Assembly: GCA_015060255.1 (NCBI GenBank)
Contig: SUYV01000013.1
Location: forward strand, 1-43,950
Source: Bacteroidales bacterium
Lineage (GTDB): Bacteria; Bacteroidota; Bacteroidia; Bacteroidales; UBA932
Direction: 5' to 3'
Length of the DNA stretch: 43,950 bases
Shown here: positions 16,659 through 25,829 of the stretch, in pieces
Position numbering within the stretch: the first letter of the stretch is position 1
Layout of the letters: the number at the start of each line of letters is the position of its first letter
Notes under the pieces: generated by a model
What the model was told of the DNA's origin: nothing
The model's input: only the letters and a program-made list of their open reading frames with translations
Database searches by the model: none
Program-made: the position numbers and the translations under genes

Positions 16659-17546
16659 ATGAAGAAGGCATATGTATTTCCGGGACAGGGATCACAGTTC
16701 CCGGGCATGGCGAAGACGCTGTATGAGAGCAACGCCACAGCACGTCAGATGCTGGAAAAGGCGAATGATATATTAGGATTCAGGATTACCGACATCATGT
16801 TTGACGGCACTGCAGAGGACCTGAAGCAGACGAAGGTCACTCAGCCTGCGATCTTCCTGCACTCTGTCGTCCTGGCGAAATGCCTTCCGGACTTCCACCC
16901 GGACATGGTGGCAGGACACTCGCTCGGAGAGTTCTCCGCGCTCGTGGCAGCAGGAGCGATGGACTTCGAAGAAGGCCTGAAGTTAGTGTCGATTCGCGCA
17001 CAGGCGATGCAGAAGGCATGCGAGAGCATACCGGGAACGATGGCTGCAGTCATAGCGCTTCCGACTGATACAATCGAGAAAATCTGTTCAGAAACCGAAG
17101 GAATCGTTGTTGCCGCAAACTACAACTGCGACGGACAGGTGGTGATCTCCGGAGAAAAGGAGGCAGTGGAAGCAGCATGCATGAAAATGAAGGCAGCAGG
17201 GGCAAAGCGCGCACTTCCCCTCCCAGTCGGCGGCGCGTTCCATTCGCCGCTCATGGAATCAGCCCGCGCCGAATTGGCCGAAGGCATAGAGAATGCCGTA
17301 TTCCATACACCCGTATGTCCTGTATATCAGAATGTAACTTCAAGACCGTCAACAGATCCTGCAGAAATCAAGGCCAATCTTCTCGCACAGCTCACGTCTC
17401 CTGTAAGATGGACTCAGAGCGTCAAGAACATGCTGGCTGACGGAGCTGACCATTTCGTGGAGCTCGGCCCCGGCAAAGTCCTGCAGGGACTCGTGGCAAA
17501 AATCACGACAGGGTCAACAAGCATAGAAGGTTACCAGGAACTATAG
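16659..17546 (+). CDS. fabD: Malonyl-CoA:ACP transacylase
   Basis: FabD moves malonyl groups from CoA to acyl carrier protein, supplying extender units for fatty-acid synthesis in the cytoplasm. From ATG 16659 the product is 295 residues and begins MKKAYVFPGQGSQFPGM, the standard family N-terminus. The nucleophile is S88 in AGHSLGEFSAL, the catalytic His is in GGAFHSPLM, and the malonate-binding Arg is in SIRAQAMQ. The in-frame ATG at 16596 would add 21 unrelated residues and lies upstream of the -7 box, so it was rejected. No other fatty-acid gene is adjacent. Confidence 0.97.
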   Translation: MKKAYVFPGQGSQFPGMAKTLYESNATARQMLEKANDILGFRITDIMFDGTAEDLKQTKVTQPAIFLHSVVLAKCLPDFHPDMVAGHSLGEFSALVAAGAMDFEEGLKLVSIRAQAMQKACESIPGTMAAVIALPTDTIEKICSETEGIVVAANYNCDGQVVISGEKEAVEAACMKMKAAGAKRALPLPVGGAFHSPLMESARAELAEGIENAVFHTPVCPVYQNVTSRPSTDPAEIKANLLAQLTSPVRWTQSVKNMLADGADHFVELGPGKVLQGLVAKITTGSTSIEGYQEL

Positions 17547-17582
17547 GCAGTTCTGATATATACTCCCTATTTTTCGTACGGA

Positions 17583-17617
17583 TTTACGTTTTTTCTCACG
17601 AAAAAAATGTAAATTTG
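17583..17617 (+). promoter_or_regulatory. Pyruvate:ferredoxin oxidoreductase promoter with overlapping dyad
   Basis: TAAATTTG at 17610-17617 is the -7 box, with a T tract at 17589-17594 in place of the -33 box. An inverted repeat covers the whole promoter: TTTAC plus TTTTTTC (17583-17595) pairs with GAAAAAA plus GTAAA (17600-17613), with one or two unpaired bases. The right arm overlaps the -7 box, so a protein bound here would block transcription. The ATG follows 55 bases later. Confidence 0.55.
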
Positions 17618-17672
17618 TACGATTTTGTATTGTAGAATTCATACGTAAATACAACATAAATTTTAAAGAATT

Positions 17673-20600
17673 ATGGCAAACGAGAAGAAATTCGTCACCT
17701 GTGACGGTAACTGGGCTGCAGCGCACATCGCTTACCTCTTCAGTGAGCATGCCGCAATCTACCCTATCACACCTTCATCAACTATGGCCGAATATGTTGA
17801 TGAGTGGGCCGCACAGGGCAAAAAGAACCTCTTCGGCGAGACAGTAAAGGTAACAGAGATGCAGAGTGAAGGCGGTGCTGCCGGTGCAGTGCACGGATCA
17901 CTCCAGGCAGGTGCCCTTACTACTACATTCACAGCTTCTCAGGGTCTCCTTCTGATGATCCCGAACATGTACAAGATCGCAGGCGAGCTGCTTCCTACAG
18001 TATTCCACGTGTCTGCACGTGCTCTCGCATCTCATGCGCTCTCGATCTTCGGTGACCACCAGGACGTGATGGCCTGCCGTCAGACAGGCTTCGCGATGCT
18101 CGCTTCCGCTTCCGTTCAGGAGGCTCTCGACATGGCAGCAGTCGCACACCTTTCAGCAATCAAGTCAAGCGTTCCGTTCCTCCACTTCTTCGACGGATTC
18201 CGTACATCTCACGAGATCCAGAAGATCGAGCTCATCGACGAGGAGGCTCTCAAGGGAATGCTCAGCACCAAGTCCCTTGCGAAGTTCCGCGCAAAGGCGC
18301 TCTCACCAGACGCTCCTGTGACACGCGGTACAGCACAGAATGCCGACGTATATTTCCAGGCACGCGAGGCCTGCAATCAGTATTACGATGCAGTTCCTGA
18401 CGTAGTCGCACGCTACATGGGTGAGATCAGCGAGCTTACAGGCCGCGAGTACCGTCCGTTCGACTACTACGGTGATCCTGAGGCTGAGAACATCATCATT
18501 GCGATGGGTTCGGTTACAGAGACCATCAAGGAGACCATCGATTACCTCGCAGCACAGGGCAAGAAGGTCGGCGTGATGATCGTACGCCTCTACAGACCGT
18601 TCTCTGCAAAGTACTTCATGAAGGCGCTGCCAAAGACTGTCAAGAGGATCGCAGTCCTCGACAGGACCAAGGAGCCGGGAGCTCTCGGAGAGCCGCTCTT
18701 CCTCGACATCAAGACCCTCTTCCAGGGCGTGGAGGACGCACCGCTCGTAGTAGGCGGCCGCTATGGTCTTTCATCAAAGGATACAACTCCTGCACAGATC
18801 GTTTCAGTATACGAGAACCTCGAGCTTGCCGAGCCAAAGGACGGTTTCACAATCGGCATCGTGGACGACGTGACATTCAAGTCACTCCCTCAGAAGGAGG
18901 AGTTCTCTATCGTGAAGCCAGGCACAACAGAGTGCAAGTTCTTCGGACTCGGTTCTGACGGTACCGTCGGCGCGAACAAGAACACCATCAAGATCATCGG
19001 TGACAACACACCTAAGTACTGCCAGGCATACTTCGACTATGACTCGAAGAAGTCAGGCGGATACACATGCTCACACCTCCGTTTCGGAGACCTCCCTATC
19101 AAGGCTCCTTACCTCGTAGGAACTCCTGACTTCGTGGCATGTCACGTTCCATCATACCTCACAAAGTATGACGTGCTCAAGGGCATCAAGGAGAACGGTA
19201 CATTCCTCCTCAACAGCCTCTGGGATGTGGAAGAGACCCTCAAGAGGATCCCTGACCACGTGAAGGCTGTCATCGGAAAGAAGAACATCACCCTCTATAT
19301 CATCAACGCGACAAAGATCGCTGCAGAGATCGGACTCGGCGGACGTACGAACACCATCCTCCAGTCTGCATTCTTCAAGATCACAGGCATCATCCCTTAC
19401 GAGGAAGCTGTAGGATACATGAAGAAGGCGATCGTGAAGAGCTACGGCAAGAAGGGCGAGCACATCGTGAACATGAACTACGCCGCTGTAGACAGAGGTG
19501 GAGAATATATAAAGGTAGAGGTTCCTGCTGATTGGAAGGACATCACCGCGAAGTTCGAGAACCCTAACGCGGCACGCCTCGCTCCTGCATTCGTGAAGGA
19601 GATCGCAGACGTTGTGAACGCACAGGCAGGCGACACTCTCCCAGTAAGCGTATTCAACGAGTATGTAGACGGTACAATCCCTGCAGGCACTACAGCTTAC
19701 GAGAAGCGTGGCGTTGCAGTGAACGTTCCTGAGTGGCAGGCTGACAAGTGTATCCAGTGTAACAACTGTGCATTCGTCTGCCCTCACGCAGCGATCCGTC
19801 CGTTCCTCCTCACAGACGAAGAGGCAGCTGCAGCTCCTGCAGGCGTGAAGCTCCAGCAGGGCAAGGCAGTATTCAAGGACTACAAGTTCGGCATCAGCGT
19901 TTCAGTCCTCGACTGTACAGGCTGCGGCAACTGTGCTGACGTATGTCCTTCAAAGGAGAAGGCTCTCGTAATGAAGCCGCTCGGAACACAGGAGGCAGAG
20001 CAGGCAAACTTCGACTATCTCAACGCACATGTAGGATACAAGAACAACGTTCAGCCTAAGACCGGCAACATCAAGAACGCACAGTTCGCTCAGCCTCTCT
20101 TCGAGTTCTCAGGAGCTTGCGCAGGCTGCGGTGAGACCCCATACATCAAGACCATCACTCAGCTCTTCGGTGACCACATGATGGTTGCGAACGCTACAGG
20201 ATGTTCATCAATCTACGGTGCATCATTCCCTGCAGCTCCTTACTGCAAGGATGCAAACGGCCACGGACCGGCTTGGGCAAACTCACTCTTCGAGGACTTC
20301 TGCGAGTTCGGTCTCGGTATGAAGCTCGGTTCTGACAGGGCACGCATGACAGTTGCCAAGCTCATGGAGCAGGGTCTCTCATGCTCATGCTGCACAGACG
20401 AGATGAAGGCTCTCTTCACCAAGTGGCTCGAGAACAAGAACGACGCAAAGGTGACCCGCGAGGTTGCTGACGCTCTCGTTCCTCTCTGCGAGGGCTGCGG
20501 ATGCGACGTATGCAAGGGACTCCTTGAGTACAAGACATTCATCCCCGCACGCAGCCAGTGGATCATCGGTGGTGACGGTGCATCTTATGACATCGGATAC

Positions 20601-21197
20601 GGCGGACTCGACCACGTGCTCGCTTCAGGTGAGAATGTGAACATCCTCGTTCTTGACACCGAGGTTTACTCGAATACCGGCGGACAGTCGTCAAAGGCTA
20701 CTCCTGCAGGCGCGATCGCGAAGTTCGCAGCTTCAGGAAAGCGCGTACGCAAGAAGGACCTCGGTATGATGGCGATGAGCTACGGATATGTATACGTTGC
20801 ACAGGTTGCAATGGGCGCATCTCCAGCACAGTACTTCAACGCTATCAAGGAGGCTGAGGCATACGACGGACCATCACTCATCATAGCTTACGCTCCATGT
20901 ATCAACCACGGTCTGAAGGCCGGCATGGGTCTGAGCCAGAAGGAGGAGAAGCTCGCTGTAGAGTGCGGTTACTGGCACCTCTACAGATACAATCCTGCTC
21001 TCGAGGGTACAGACAAGAATCCGTTCACTCTTGACAGCAAGGAGCCTGACTGGAGCAAGTTCCAGGACTTCCTGAAGGGCGAGGTTCGTTTCGCATCGCT
21101 CTATAAGATGTATCCTGAGAATGCCGAGGAGCTTCTGCAGAAGACCGAGGAGTTCGCTAAGGTACGCCTCGAGACTTACAAGAGACTCGCTAAGTAA
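17673..21197 (+). CDS. nifJ: Pyruvate:ferredoxin (flavodoxin) oxidoreductase
   Basis: This single-chain oxidoreductase converts pyruvate and CoA to acetyl-CoA and CO2 with transfer of electrons to ferredoxin or flavodoxin, the central anaerobic route from glycolysis. The 1174-residue length is typical. The N-terminal domain carries YPITPSSTMAEYVDEW and TEMQSEGGAAGAVHGSLQAG. Two [4Fe-4S] motifs follow, C693-x2-C-x2-C-x3-C and C748-x2-C-x2-C-x3-C. The C-terminal thiamine-diphosphate domain has CAGCGETPY, GDGASYDIGYGGLDH (G967 onward) and DTEVYSNTGGQ. Codon choice is strongly biased (many CTC, AAG, GAG codons), suggesting high expression. A 2x[4Fe-4S] ferredoxin at 27840-28010 is a likely partner. 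It has its own promoter and terminator. Confidence 0.97.
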   Translation: MANEKKFVTCDGNWAAAHIAYLFSEHAAIYPITPSSTMAEYVDEWAAQGKKNLFGETVKVTEMQSEGGAAGAVHGSLQAGALTTTFTASQGLLLMIPNMYKIAGELLPTVFHVSARALASHALSIFGDHQDVMACRQTGFAMLASASVQEALDMAAVAHLSAIKSSVPFLHFFDGFRTSHEIQKIELIDEEALKGMLSTKSLAKFRAKALSPDAPVTRGTAQNADVYFQAREACNQYYDAVPDVVARYMGEISELTGREYRPFDYYGDPEAENIIIAMGSVTETIKETIDYLAAQGKKVGVMIVRLYRPFSAKYFMKALPKTVKRIAVLDRTKEPGALGEPLFLDIKTLFQGVEDAPLVVGGRYGLSSKDTTPAQIVSVYENLELAEPKDGFTIGIVDDVTFKSLPQKEEFSIVKPGTTECKFFGLGSDGTVGANKNTIKIIGDNTPKYCQAYFDYDSKKSGGYTCSHLRFGDLPIKAPYLVGTPDFVACHVPSYLTKYDVLKGIKENGTFLLNSLWDVEETLKRIPDHVKAVIGKKNITLYIINATKIAAEIGLGGRTNTILQSAFFKITGIIPYEEAVGYMKKAIVKSYGKKGEHIVNMNYAAVDRGGEYIKVEVPADWKDITAKFENPNAARLAPAFVKEIADVVNAQAGDTLPVSVFNEYVDGTIPAGTTAYEKRGVAVNVPEWQADKCIQCNNCAFVCPHAAIRPFLLTDEEAAAAPAGVKLQQGKAVFKDYKFGISVSVLDCTGCGNCADVCPSKEKALVMKPLGTQEAEQANFDYLNAHVGYKNNVQPKTGNIKNAQFAQPLFEFSGACAGCGETPYIKTITQLFGDHMMVANATGCSSIYGASFPAAPYCKDANGHGPAWANSLFEDFCEFGLGMKLGSDRARMTVAKLMEQGLSCSCCTDEMKALFTKWLENKNDAKVTREVADALVPLCEGCGCDVCKGLLEYKTFIPARSQWIIGGDGASYDIGYGGLDHVLASGENVNILVLDTEVYSNTGGQSSKATPAGAIAKFAASGKRVRKKDLGMMAMSYGYVYVAQVAMGASPAQYFNAIKEAEAYDGPSLIIAYAPCINHGLKAGMGLSQKEEKLAVECGYWHLYRYNPALEGTDKNPFTLDSKEPDWSKFQDFLKGEVRFASLYKMYPENAEELLQKTEEFAKVRLETYKRLAK

Positions 21198-21204
21198 TAA
21201 CCTG

Positions 21205-21233
21205 AAAGCCCCGCCTTTGACGGGGCTTTTCTT
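21205..21233 (+). terminator. Terminator after the pyruvate oxidoreductase gene
   Basis: AAAGCCCCG (21205-21213) pairs with CGGGGCTTT (21221-21229), followed by TCTT. It ends only a few bases before the ATG of the next gene at 21237, leaving no room for a separate promoter between them. Confidence 0.9.
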
Positions 21234-21236
21234 AAA

Positions 21237-22190
21237 ATGAAGCTTATGAAAAGAACAGCATTGCTATGCTTATTGGCCCTGGCCGCATGCGGCGGACCTG
21301 CAGTTTCAGAATATGGCACTCCCCTTCCTTCGGAAACATTGCTTCTTTACCCTGAGGGACAGGACACCGACAAGGGACTCGAAGGCGCAATGGGACCATG
21401 CGTATCAAACGGATGGACAGAAGAAGAAGCCATTGCGGAAAACGGAAACATATCAAACATCACAGAGCCGACCATAGACCTGTATTTCCCGGAAAAGCCT
21501 AACGGACAGATGGTTGTCGTTTGCCCGGGAGGCGGATATTGGATCGTATCCTCAAGGAACGAGGGAACATATGTGGCAGACTGGATGCTTCAGAAGGGCA
21601 TCTCTGTATGCGTAGTGAAGTACAGAATGCCGTATGGCCATCACGAAGTGCCTCTGACCGACGTGCAGAACGCTTTCAGATATTGCCGTGCGAACGCCGA
21701 GAAATGGGGCATCTCACAGATCGGAGTCATGGGATTCTCAGCAGGAGGTCACCTTGCCGCAAGTGCGACAAATCTCTATGTAGACGATATCACAAGGCCG
21801 GACTTCTCAATACTGATCTATCCTGTCATAACCATGCATGAGAAGTTTACCCATCAAGGCACCCGCAACAATCTCCTGGGTGAGAACCAGAGCAATAAGA
21901 TGCTCAGAAGATATTCTCTCCAGAAGCAGGTGACAGAAAACACTCCTGTGACATTCCTGGCACATTGTACAGACGACAAGTCAGTTCCTGTAGAGAACAG
22001 TCTGAGGTATTATCAGCGGCTTGTACACCACAATGTACCTGCCGAGATGCACATATACCCTACAGGCGGACACGGATGGGGATTCTCATCAGAGAAGTTC
22101 GTAGGCGAGGGAAACGACAGGTTCAGCTATGCAAGGCCTGAGTTCGAGAAGTCTCTGGAAAGATGGCTTGAGAGCATCAGAACGAAGTAA
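21237..22190 (+). CDS. Lipoprotein alpha/beta hydrolase (esterase-like)
   Basis: A 317-residue secreted lipoprotein with signal peptide ending LALAAC (lipid-bearing Cys18) and an alpha/beta-hydrolase domain of the BD-FAE / acetyl-xylan-esterase-like group. The oxyanion region is VVCPGGGYWIVSSRNEG, the nucleophile S168 is in MGFSAGGHLA, the acid is D247 in TDDKSVP and the base H279 in GGHGWGF. Such enzymes often remove acetyl groups from plant polysaccharides, but substrate cannot be read here. An alternative start is ATG 21246. The start codon sits six bases beyond the terminator of the preceding gene, and the 3' end overlaps the convergent LysR gene by 14 bases. Confidence 0.88.
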   Translation: MKLMKRTALLCLLALAACGGPAVSEYGTPLPSETLLLYPEGQDTDKGLEGAMGPCVSNGWTEEEAIAENGNISNITEPTIDLYFPEKPNGQMVVVCPGGGYWIVSSRNEGTYVADWMLQKGISVCVVKYRMPYGHHEVPLTDVQNAFRYCRANAEKWGISQIGVMGFSAGGHLAASATNLYVDDITRPDFSILIYPVITMHEKFTHQGTRNNLLGENQSNKMLRRYSLQKQVTENTPVTFLAHCTDDKSVPVENSLRYYQRLVHHNVPAEMHIYPTGGHGWGFSSEKFVGEGNDRFSYARPEFEKSLERWLESIRTK

Positions 22191-22782
22191 GATATTCCTG
22201 CAGCAGTCTGCAGAGCCTTGTGCAGGCGAATGCCTGAGTAGGCTGGTATATGACATCGAAATATGATGTCTTTTCACGGGTGGCCGCAAGGTCACCCATT
22301 TTTGGTGTCGGAAAGACTGACATCCTTATCCTTGCTATGGAGTCTGCCGGTATATCGAAAGGAGACGAGCCGCATGGGCGAAGGGTGATGACCAGATCGG
22401 CATCATCGAAGATCGCACGTTCGAAAGTGATCTCCGGATGCACCTTCGCGAAGGCTTCGATGGAAGGTGATACGAAATAATTGTATACTTCTTCAGAAGC
22501 TGAAATCCTGACCATCGATGTCGGGAGTTTTGTGAACATATTCTCCGCTGAGGAACATACTGCCAGCAGGCGTTGGGCATATTCCATGAAAACGCGTCCT
22601 TCCGTGGTAAGGACGGTCTCCCCTTTCAGTCTGTCGAACAGCTTGGATCCTACGGTCTTTTCAAGTTCTGCAATATTCTGGCTGACAGCAGGTTGGGTTA
22701 TACGCAGAACCGCAGCAGCTTTTGTAAAGCTGCGGTTTTCGGCCACTGCCATGAACACTTTCAACCTGAAATCCTCTAACAT
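22177..22782 (-). CDS. LysR-family regulator with shortened effector domain
   Basis: A 201-residue LysR-type protein, against the usual 290-320. The winged helix-turn-helix is intact (FMAVAENRSFTKAAAVLRITQPAVSQNIAELEKTVGSKLFDR, residues about 9-52), followed by the linker helix. The ligand-binding part starts normally (MVRISASEEVYNYFVSPSIEAFAKVHPEITFE; DADLVITL) but most of the second subdomain is missing before a closing helix (CRLLQEYLTSF). No remaining coding sequence in another frame suggests a recent frameshift, so this looks like a stable short form. It is convergent with the hydrolase and divergent from the M16 peptidase, either of which could be a target. Confidence 0.85.
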   Translation of the reverse strand: MLEDFRLKVFMAVAENRSFTKAAAVLRITQPAVSQNIAELEKTVGSKLFDRLKGETVLTTEGRVFMEYAQRLLAVCSSAENMFTKLPTSMVRISASEEVYNYFVSPSIEAFAKVHPEITFERAIFDDADLVITLRPCGSSPFDIPADSIARIRMSVFPTPKMGDLAATREKTSYFDVIYQPTQAFACTRLCRLLQEYLTSF

Positions 22783-22799
22783 TACCAGTCAATTTTACG

Positions 22800-22827
22800 C
22801 AAATATATCGATTTTTTATTAAATTTG
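22800..22827. promoter_or_regulatory. Divergent promoters for LysR gene and M16 peptidase
   Basis: TATATTTG on the minus strand (22807-22800) serves the LysR gene, and TAAATTTG on the plus strand (22820-22827) serves the M16 peptidase gene. The boxes are 12 bases apart, so binding of LysR to its own promoter could affect both genes, as is common in this family. Confidence 0.6.
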
Positions 22828-22890
22828 TAGGATATAGCACGAATGTGCGTCTAATGTAGTATCAAGAAAATTTAAACCAATTTTTATACT

Positions 22891-25686
22891 ATGAAGCGTT
22901 TGTTTATTTTCATTGCGGCGATCTTCGCCGCTGCGGTTGCCTTCGGCCAGACACCGCTCCCCAATGACCCTGAAGTAAGGGTAGGAAAGCTGGAGAACGG
23001 CATGACCTATTACATCCGCCACAACGACCAGCCTGCACAGAGGGCTGAATTCTACCTCGCGACTGACGTAGGAGCATATCAGGAGAGCGACGACCAGGAC
23101 GGTCTCGCGCACTTCCTCGAGCACATGTGCTTCAACGGAACGAAAAACTTCCCAGGCAAGTCTCTTCTCGAGTGGCTCCAGAGCATCGGCGCCGAGTTCG
23201 GAAGAAACATCAATGCATCGACAGGATTCGAGCAGACTCAGTATATGCTCAACAACATTCCTATCGTCCGCGAGAGCATCATCGACTCTTGCCTTCTCAT
23301 CATGCATGATTATTCACATTTCGTGACATGCGATCCTGAGGAAATCGACGCAGAAAGAGCTGTCATCCTCGAGGAGAGGAGAACAAGAAGGAACGCTCAG
23401 TGGAGAATGTTCGAGAAGTCACTCCCTTACTACTACGGCGACACTCCTTATGCAAGGAGGACTCTCATCGGTGGAGAGGAGCAGCTGAAGACTTTCGCAT
23501 ATGAGAGCCTCACAAACTTCTACAAGACATGGTGCCGTCCTGATCTTCAGGCAGTCATCGTCATCGGAGATGTGGATGTAGATCAGATAGAAAACAAGAT
23601 CAAGACCATCTTCGCAGACATCCCTGCACCGGTTGACCCAAGACCAAAGGAATTCTATCAGCTTCCTCAGAATGCAGAGCCTATCATCGGCGTGATCACC
23701 GACCCTGAAGCTACAGGATCAAGCATAGAGGTTCTCTGGAAGGGCGAGCCGCTTCCAAAGGAGTTCGGCAACACCGTAGAGGGATACATGATCGACCTCG
23801 TGAAGTCTTACATCTACTACATCATGGATGAGAGATTCACAGATATCACTGCAAAGCCGGACGCACCATTCCTCGGCGCAAGCCTCGGAGCGGGCCGCCT
23901 CTGCACAACTTGCGATGCAGTTTTCGCTAATGTGGCATTTAAGGAAGGCGACGCTGCCAATGCATTCACAGCATTGATGACTGAGGTTGAGAAGATGAAG
24001 AGATTCGGCTTCACCGACGGCGAGGTAGAGCGCGCAAAGGCAAAGATCATCAGCCACTATGAGAAGGCTGTGGAGGCTGCGCCTACACGCAAGAACGCAG
24101 ACTTCGTACGTCCGCTCCTCAATGCATTCTACTACAATGAGGCATATATGGACCCAGCTACAGAACTTCAGATTGCACAGGCTCTCTGTGGTCAGCTCAA
24201 TGCTGCTGTCCTCAGCCAGATCGCCGCTCAGATGATCACTGACGACAACATGGTTGTTCTTTACAACGGTCCTGAGAAGGAAGGTCTTGCAAATCCTACC
24301 GAGGAGCAGCTCGGCGCGATCATCGCAGGCGTAAAGAATGCAGAGATCGCTGCAAATGTTGAAGAGACTGTCAACGAGCCTCTTATCAGCGAGAACCTCA
24401 AGGGTTCTAAGGTAAAGAAGACTGCAGAGGGTATCTACGGTTCTACAGTATGGACTCTCAAGAACGGTGCAAAGGTTGTGGTTCTCCCTACCCAGCACAA
24501 GCAGGATCAGGTATTGTTCTCTCTCGAGTGGGACGGTGGAAAGACTCTCATCGCGACAGAGGACATGCCTTCATTCGAGGATAACATATGGGGCATCTAC
24601 CTCCAGAATTCCGGTGTTTCCAAATTTGCTAACACAACCCTTTCGAAGATGCTTGCCGGCAAGCAGGTGAGCGTATACCCTACTCTCAGGGCTACAACTC
24701 ACGGCATCGCAGGCCAGAGCACTCCAAAGGACCTCGAGACCGCTCTCCAGCTCATGTATCTGTATGTTGCAGATCCACGTTTCGATGCTGAGGAGTATGA
24801 GACAGGTATCCAGCAGATCAAGGCGGTACTTCCTAACCTCCTGAACACTCCAGACTTCAAGTTCCAGAAGTTCGTGAATGACAAGCTCTATGCAGGCAAT
24901 GAGAGAGCTGTCATAATCGATGAGGAAGTTATGGAGAAGGCAAGCCTCGAGACTATCGAGAGAGTATACCGCCAGCTTTACAAGAATGCAGCAGGCGCAA
25001 CTCTTACAATCGTAGGTAATGTTGACCTCGAGACTCTTAAGCCTATGGTCGAGAAGTATATCGGCTCAATTGCAAAGGGCAAGAAGCCGGCTCAGGTGAA
25101 TAAGGACAACCTCGTTCAGATGGCAAAGGGAGTGTCGGAGAATGTGCTCAACGTAGAGATGGCAACTCCTAAGAAGACTGTATTTCAGGTATGGAGCGGC
25201 TATATGCCAGTTACAACCAAGGATATGGTTACCCTCAAGGTTGCAAACTATGTTCTCGATATGATCTACACAAAGACAATCCGTGAGAAGGAAGGTGGCA
25301 CATACGGCGTAGGTTCAAGCCTCAGCGCTTCAAGAGAGCCATACTCAAGGGTTACTTTCATGGTTCAGTTCGACACTAACCCAGAGCAGGCAGAGAAGCT
25401 CAGCGGCCTTACTGCACAGTACCTCAAGGAGCTTGCGCAGAATGGCCCTACAGCTGAGGAGCTTGCAATGGCACTCGAGAATCTGAAGAAGAACGTTCCT
25501 GAGTCAAGGATCAGCAACTCATACTGGCAGAGCGCCATCGATCTCAATCTTGAGCATGGCATCGACTATGACCAGGAGTATGAGGCAGCACTGAACAATG
25601 TGACTGCAGAGGATGTGAAGACTCTGATGCAGGCAGTCCTCGCACAGGACAACTTCCTCCAGATCGTCCTTGCACCTGTGGAGTAA
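22891..25686 (+). CDS. M16-family zinc peptidase, two-domain
   Basis: A 931-residue M16 (pitrilysin/insulinase) metallopeptidase that degrades peptides, exported by a signal peptide ending AAAVAFGQ. The first half holds the inverted zinc motif H74-F-L-E77-H78 and, after exactly 76 residues, E155 in EIDAERAVILEE, matching the HxxEH-x76-E pattern. The second half repeats the fold (about residues 500-931) without the zinc motif and ends with the R/Y-type substrate region (REKEGGTYGVGSSLSASREPYSRV). It therefore resembles bacterial enzymes in which one half is catalytic and the other structural. It has its own promoter and a strong terminator. Confidence 0.95.
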   Translation: MKRLFIFIAAIFAAAVAFGQTPLPNDPEVRVGKLENGMTYYIRHNDQPAQRAEFYLATDVGAYQESDDQDGLAHFLEHMCFNGTKNFPGKSLLEWLQSIGAEFGRNINASTGFEQTQYMLNNIPIVRESIIDSCLLIMHDYSHFVTCDPEEIDAERAVILEERRTRRNAQWRMFEKSLPYYYGDTPYARRTLIGGEEQLKTFAYESLTNFYKTWCRPDLQAVIVIGDVDVDQIENKIKTIFADIPAPVDPRPKEFYQLPQNAEPIIGVITDPEATGSSIEVLWKGEPLPKEFGNTVEGYMIDLVKSYIYYIMDERFTDITAKPDAPFLGASLGAGRLCTTCDAVFANVAFKEGDAANAFTALMTEVEKMKRFGFTDGEVERAKAKIISHYEKAVEAAPTRKNADFVRPLLNAFYYNEAYMDPATELQIAQALCGQLNAAVLSQIAAQMITDDNMVVLYNGPEKEGLANPTEEQLGAIIAGVKNAEIAANVEETVNEPLISENLKGSKVKKTAEGIYGSTVWTLKNGAKVVVLPTQHKQDQVLFSLEWDGGKTLIATEDMPSFEDNIWGIYLQNSGVSKFANTTLSKMLAGKQVSVYPTLRATTHGIAGQSTPKDLETALQLMYLYVADPRFDAEEYETGIQQIKAVLPNLLNTPDFKFQKFVNDKLYAGNERAVIIDEEVMEKASLETIERVYRQLYKNAAGATLTIVGNVDLETLKPMVEKYIGSIAKGKKPAQVNKDNLVQMAKGVSENVLNVEMATPKKTVFQVWSGYMPVTTKDMVTLKVANYVLDMIYTKTIREKEGGTYGVGSSLSASREPYSRVTFMVQFDTNPEQAEKLSGLTAQYLKELAQNGPTAEELAMALENLKKNVPESRISNSYWQSAIDLNLEHGIDYDQEYEAALNNVTAEDVKTLMQAVLAQDNFLQIVLAPVE

Positions 25687-25699
25687 ACCTTTCTACGCA

Positions 25700-25755
25700 A
25701 ACACATTGTTCTTTCCTAGTATTCTTCTAGCGGAAGGACAATGTGTTATATTTAT
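25700..25755 (+). terminator. Terminator after M16 peptidase
   Basis: AACACATTGT (25700-25709) pairs with ACAATGTGTT (25738-25747), with further pairing inside (CTTTCC with GGAAGG; CTAG). Downstream sequence ATATTTAT is T/A-rich rather than a clean T run. Confidence 0.7.
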
Positions 25756-25829
25756 CACATGGAAAAGACACACATAAGGTATTGACTGATCCAGCAATAT
25801 CGTTTCTAACTAATTAAATTCCATACTAT

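Noticed and set aside
22177..22782. Frameshift as the cause of the short LysR protein
   Set aside because: No remaining effector-domain coding was found in other frames downstream; that DNA is the end of the convergent hydrolase gene.
23719..24498. 259-residue minus-strand frame inside the M16 peptidase gene
   Set aside because: Composition rich in Cys, Leu and Ser is typical of antisense shadows; the plus-strand protein is continuous and has all catalytic residues.
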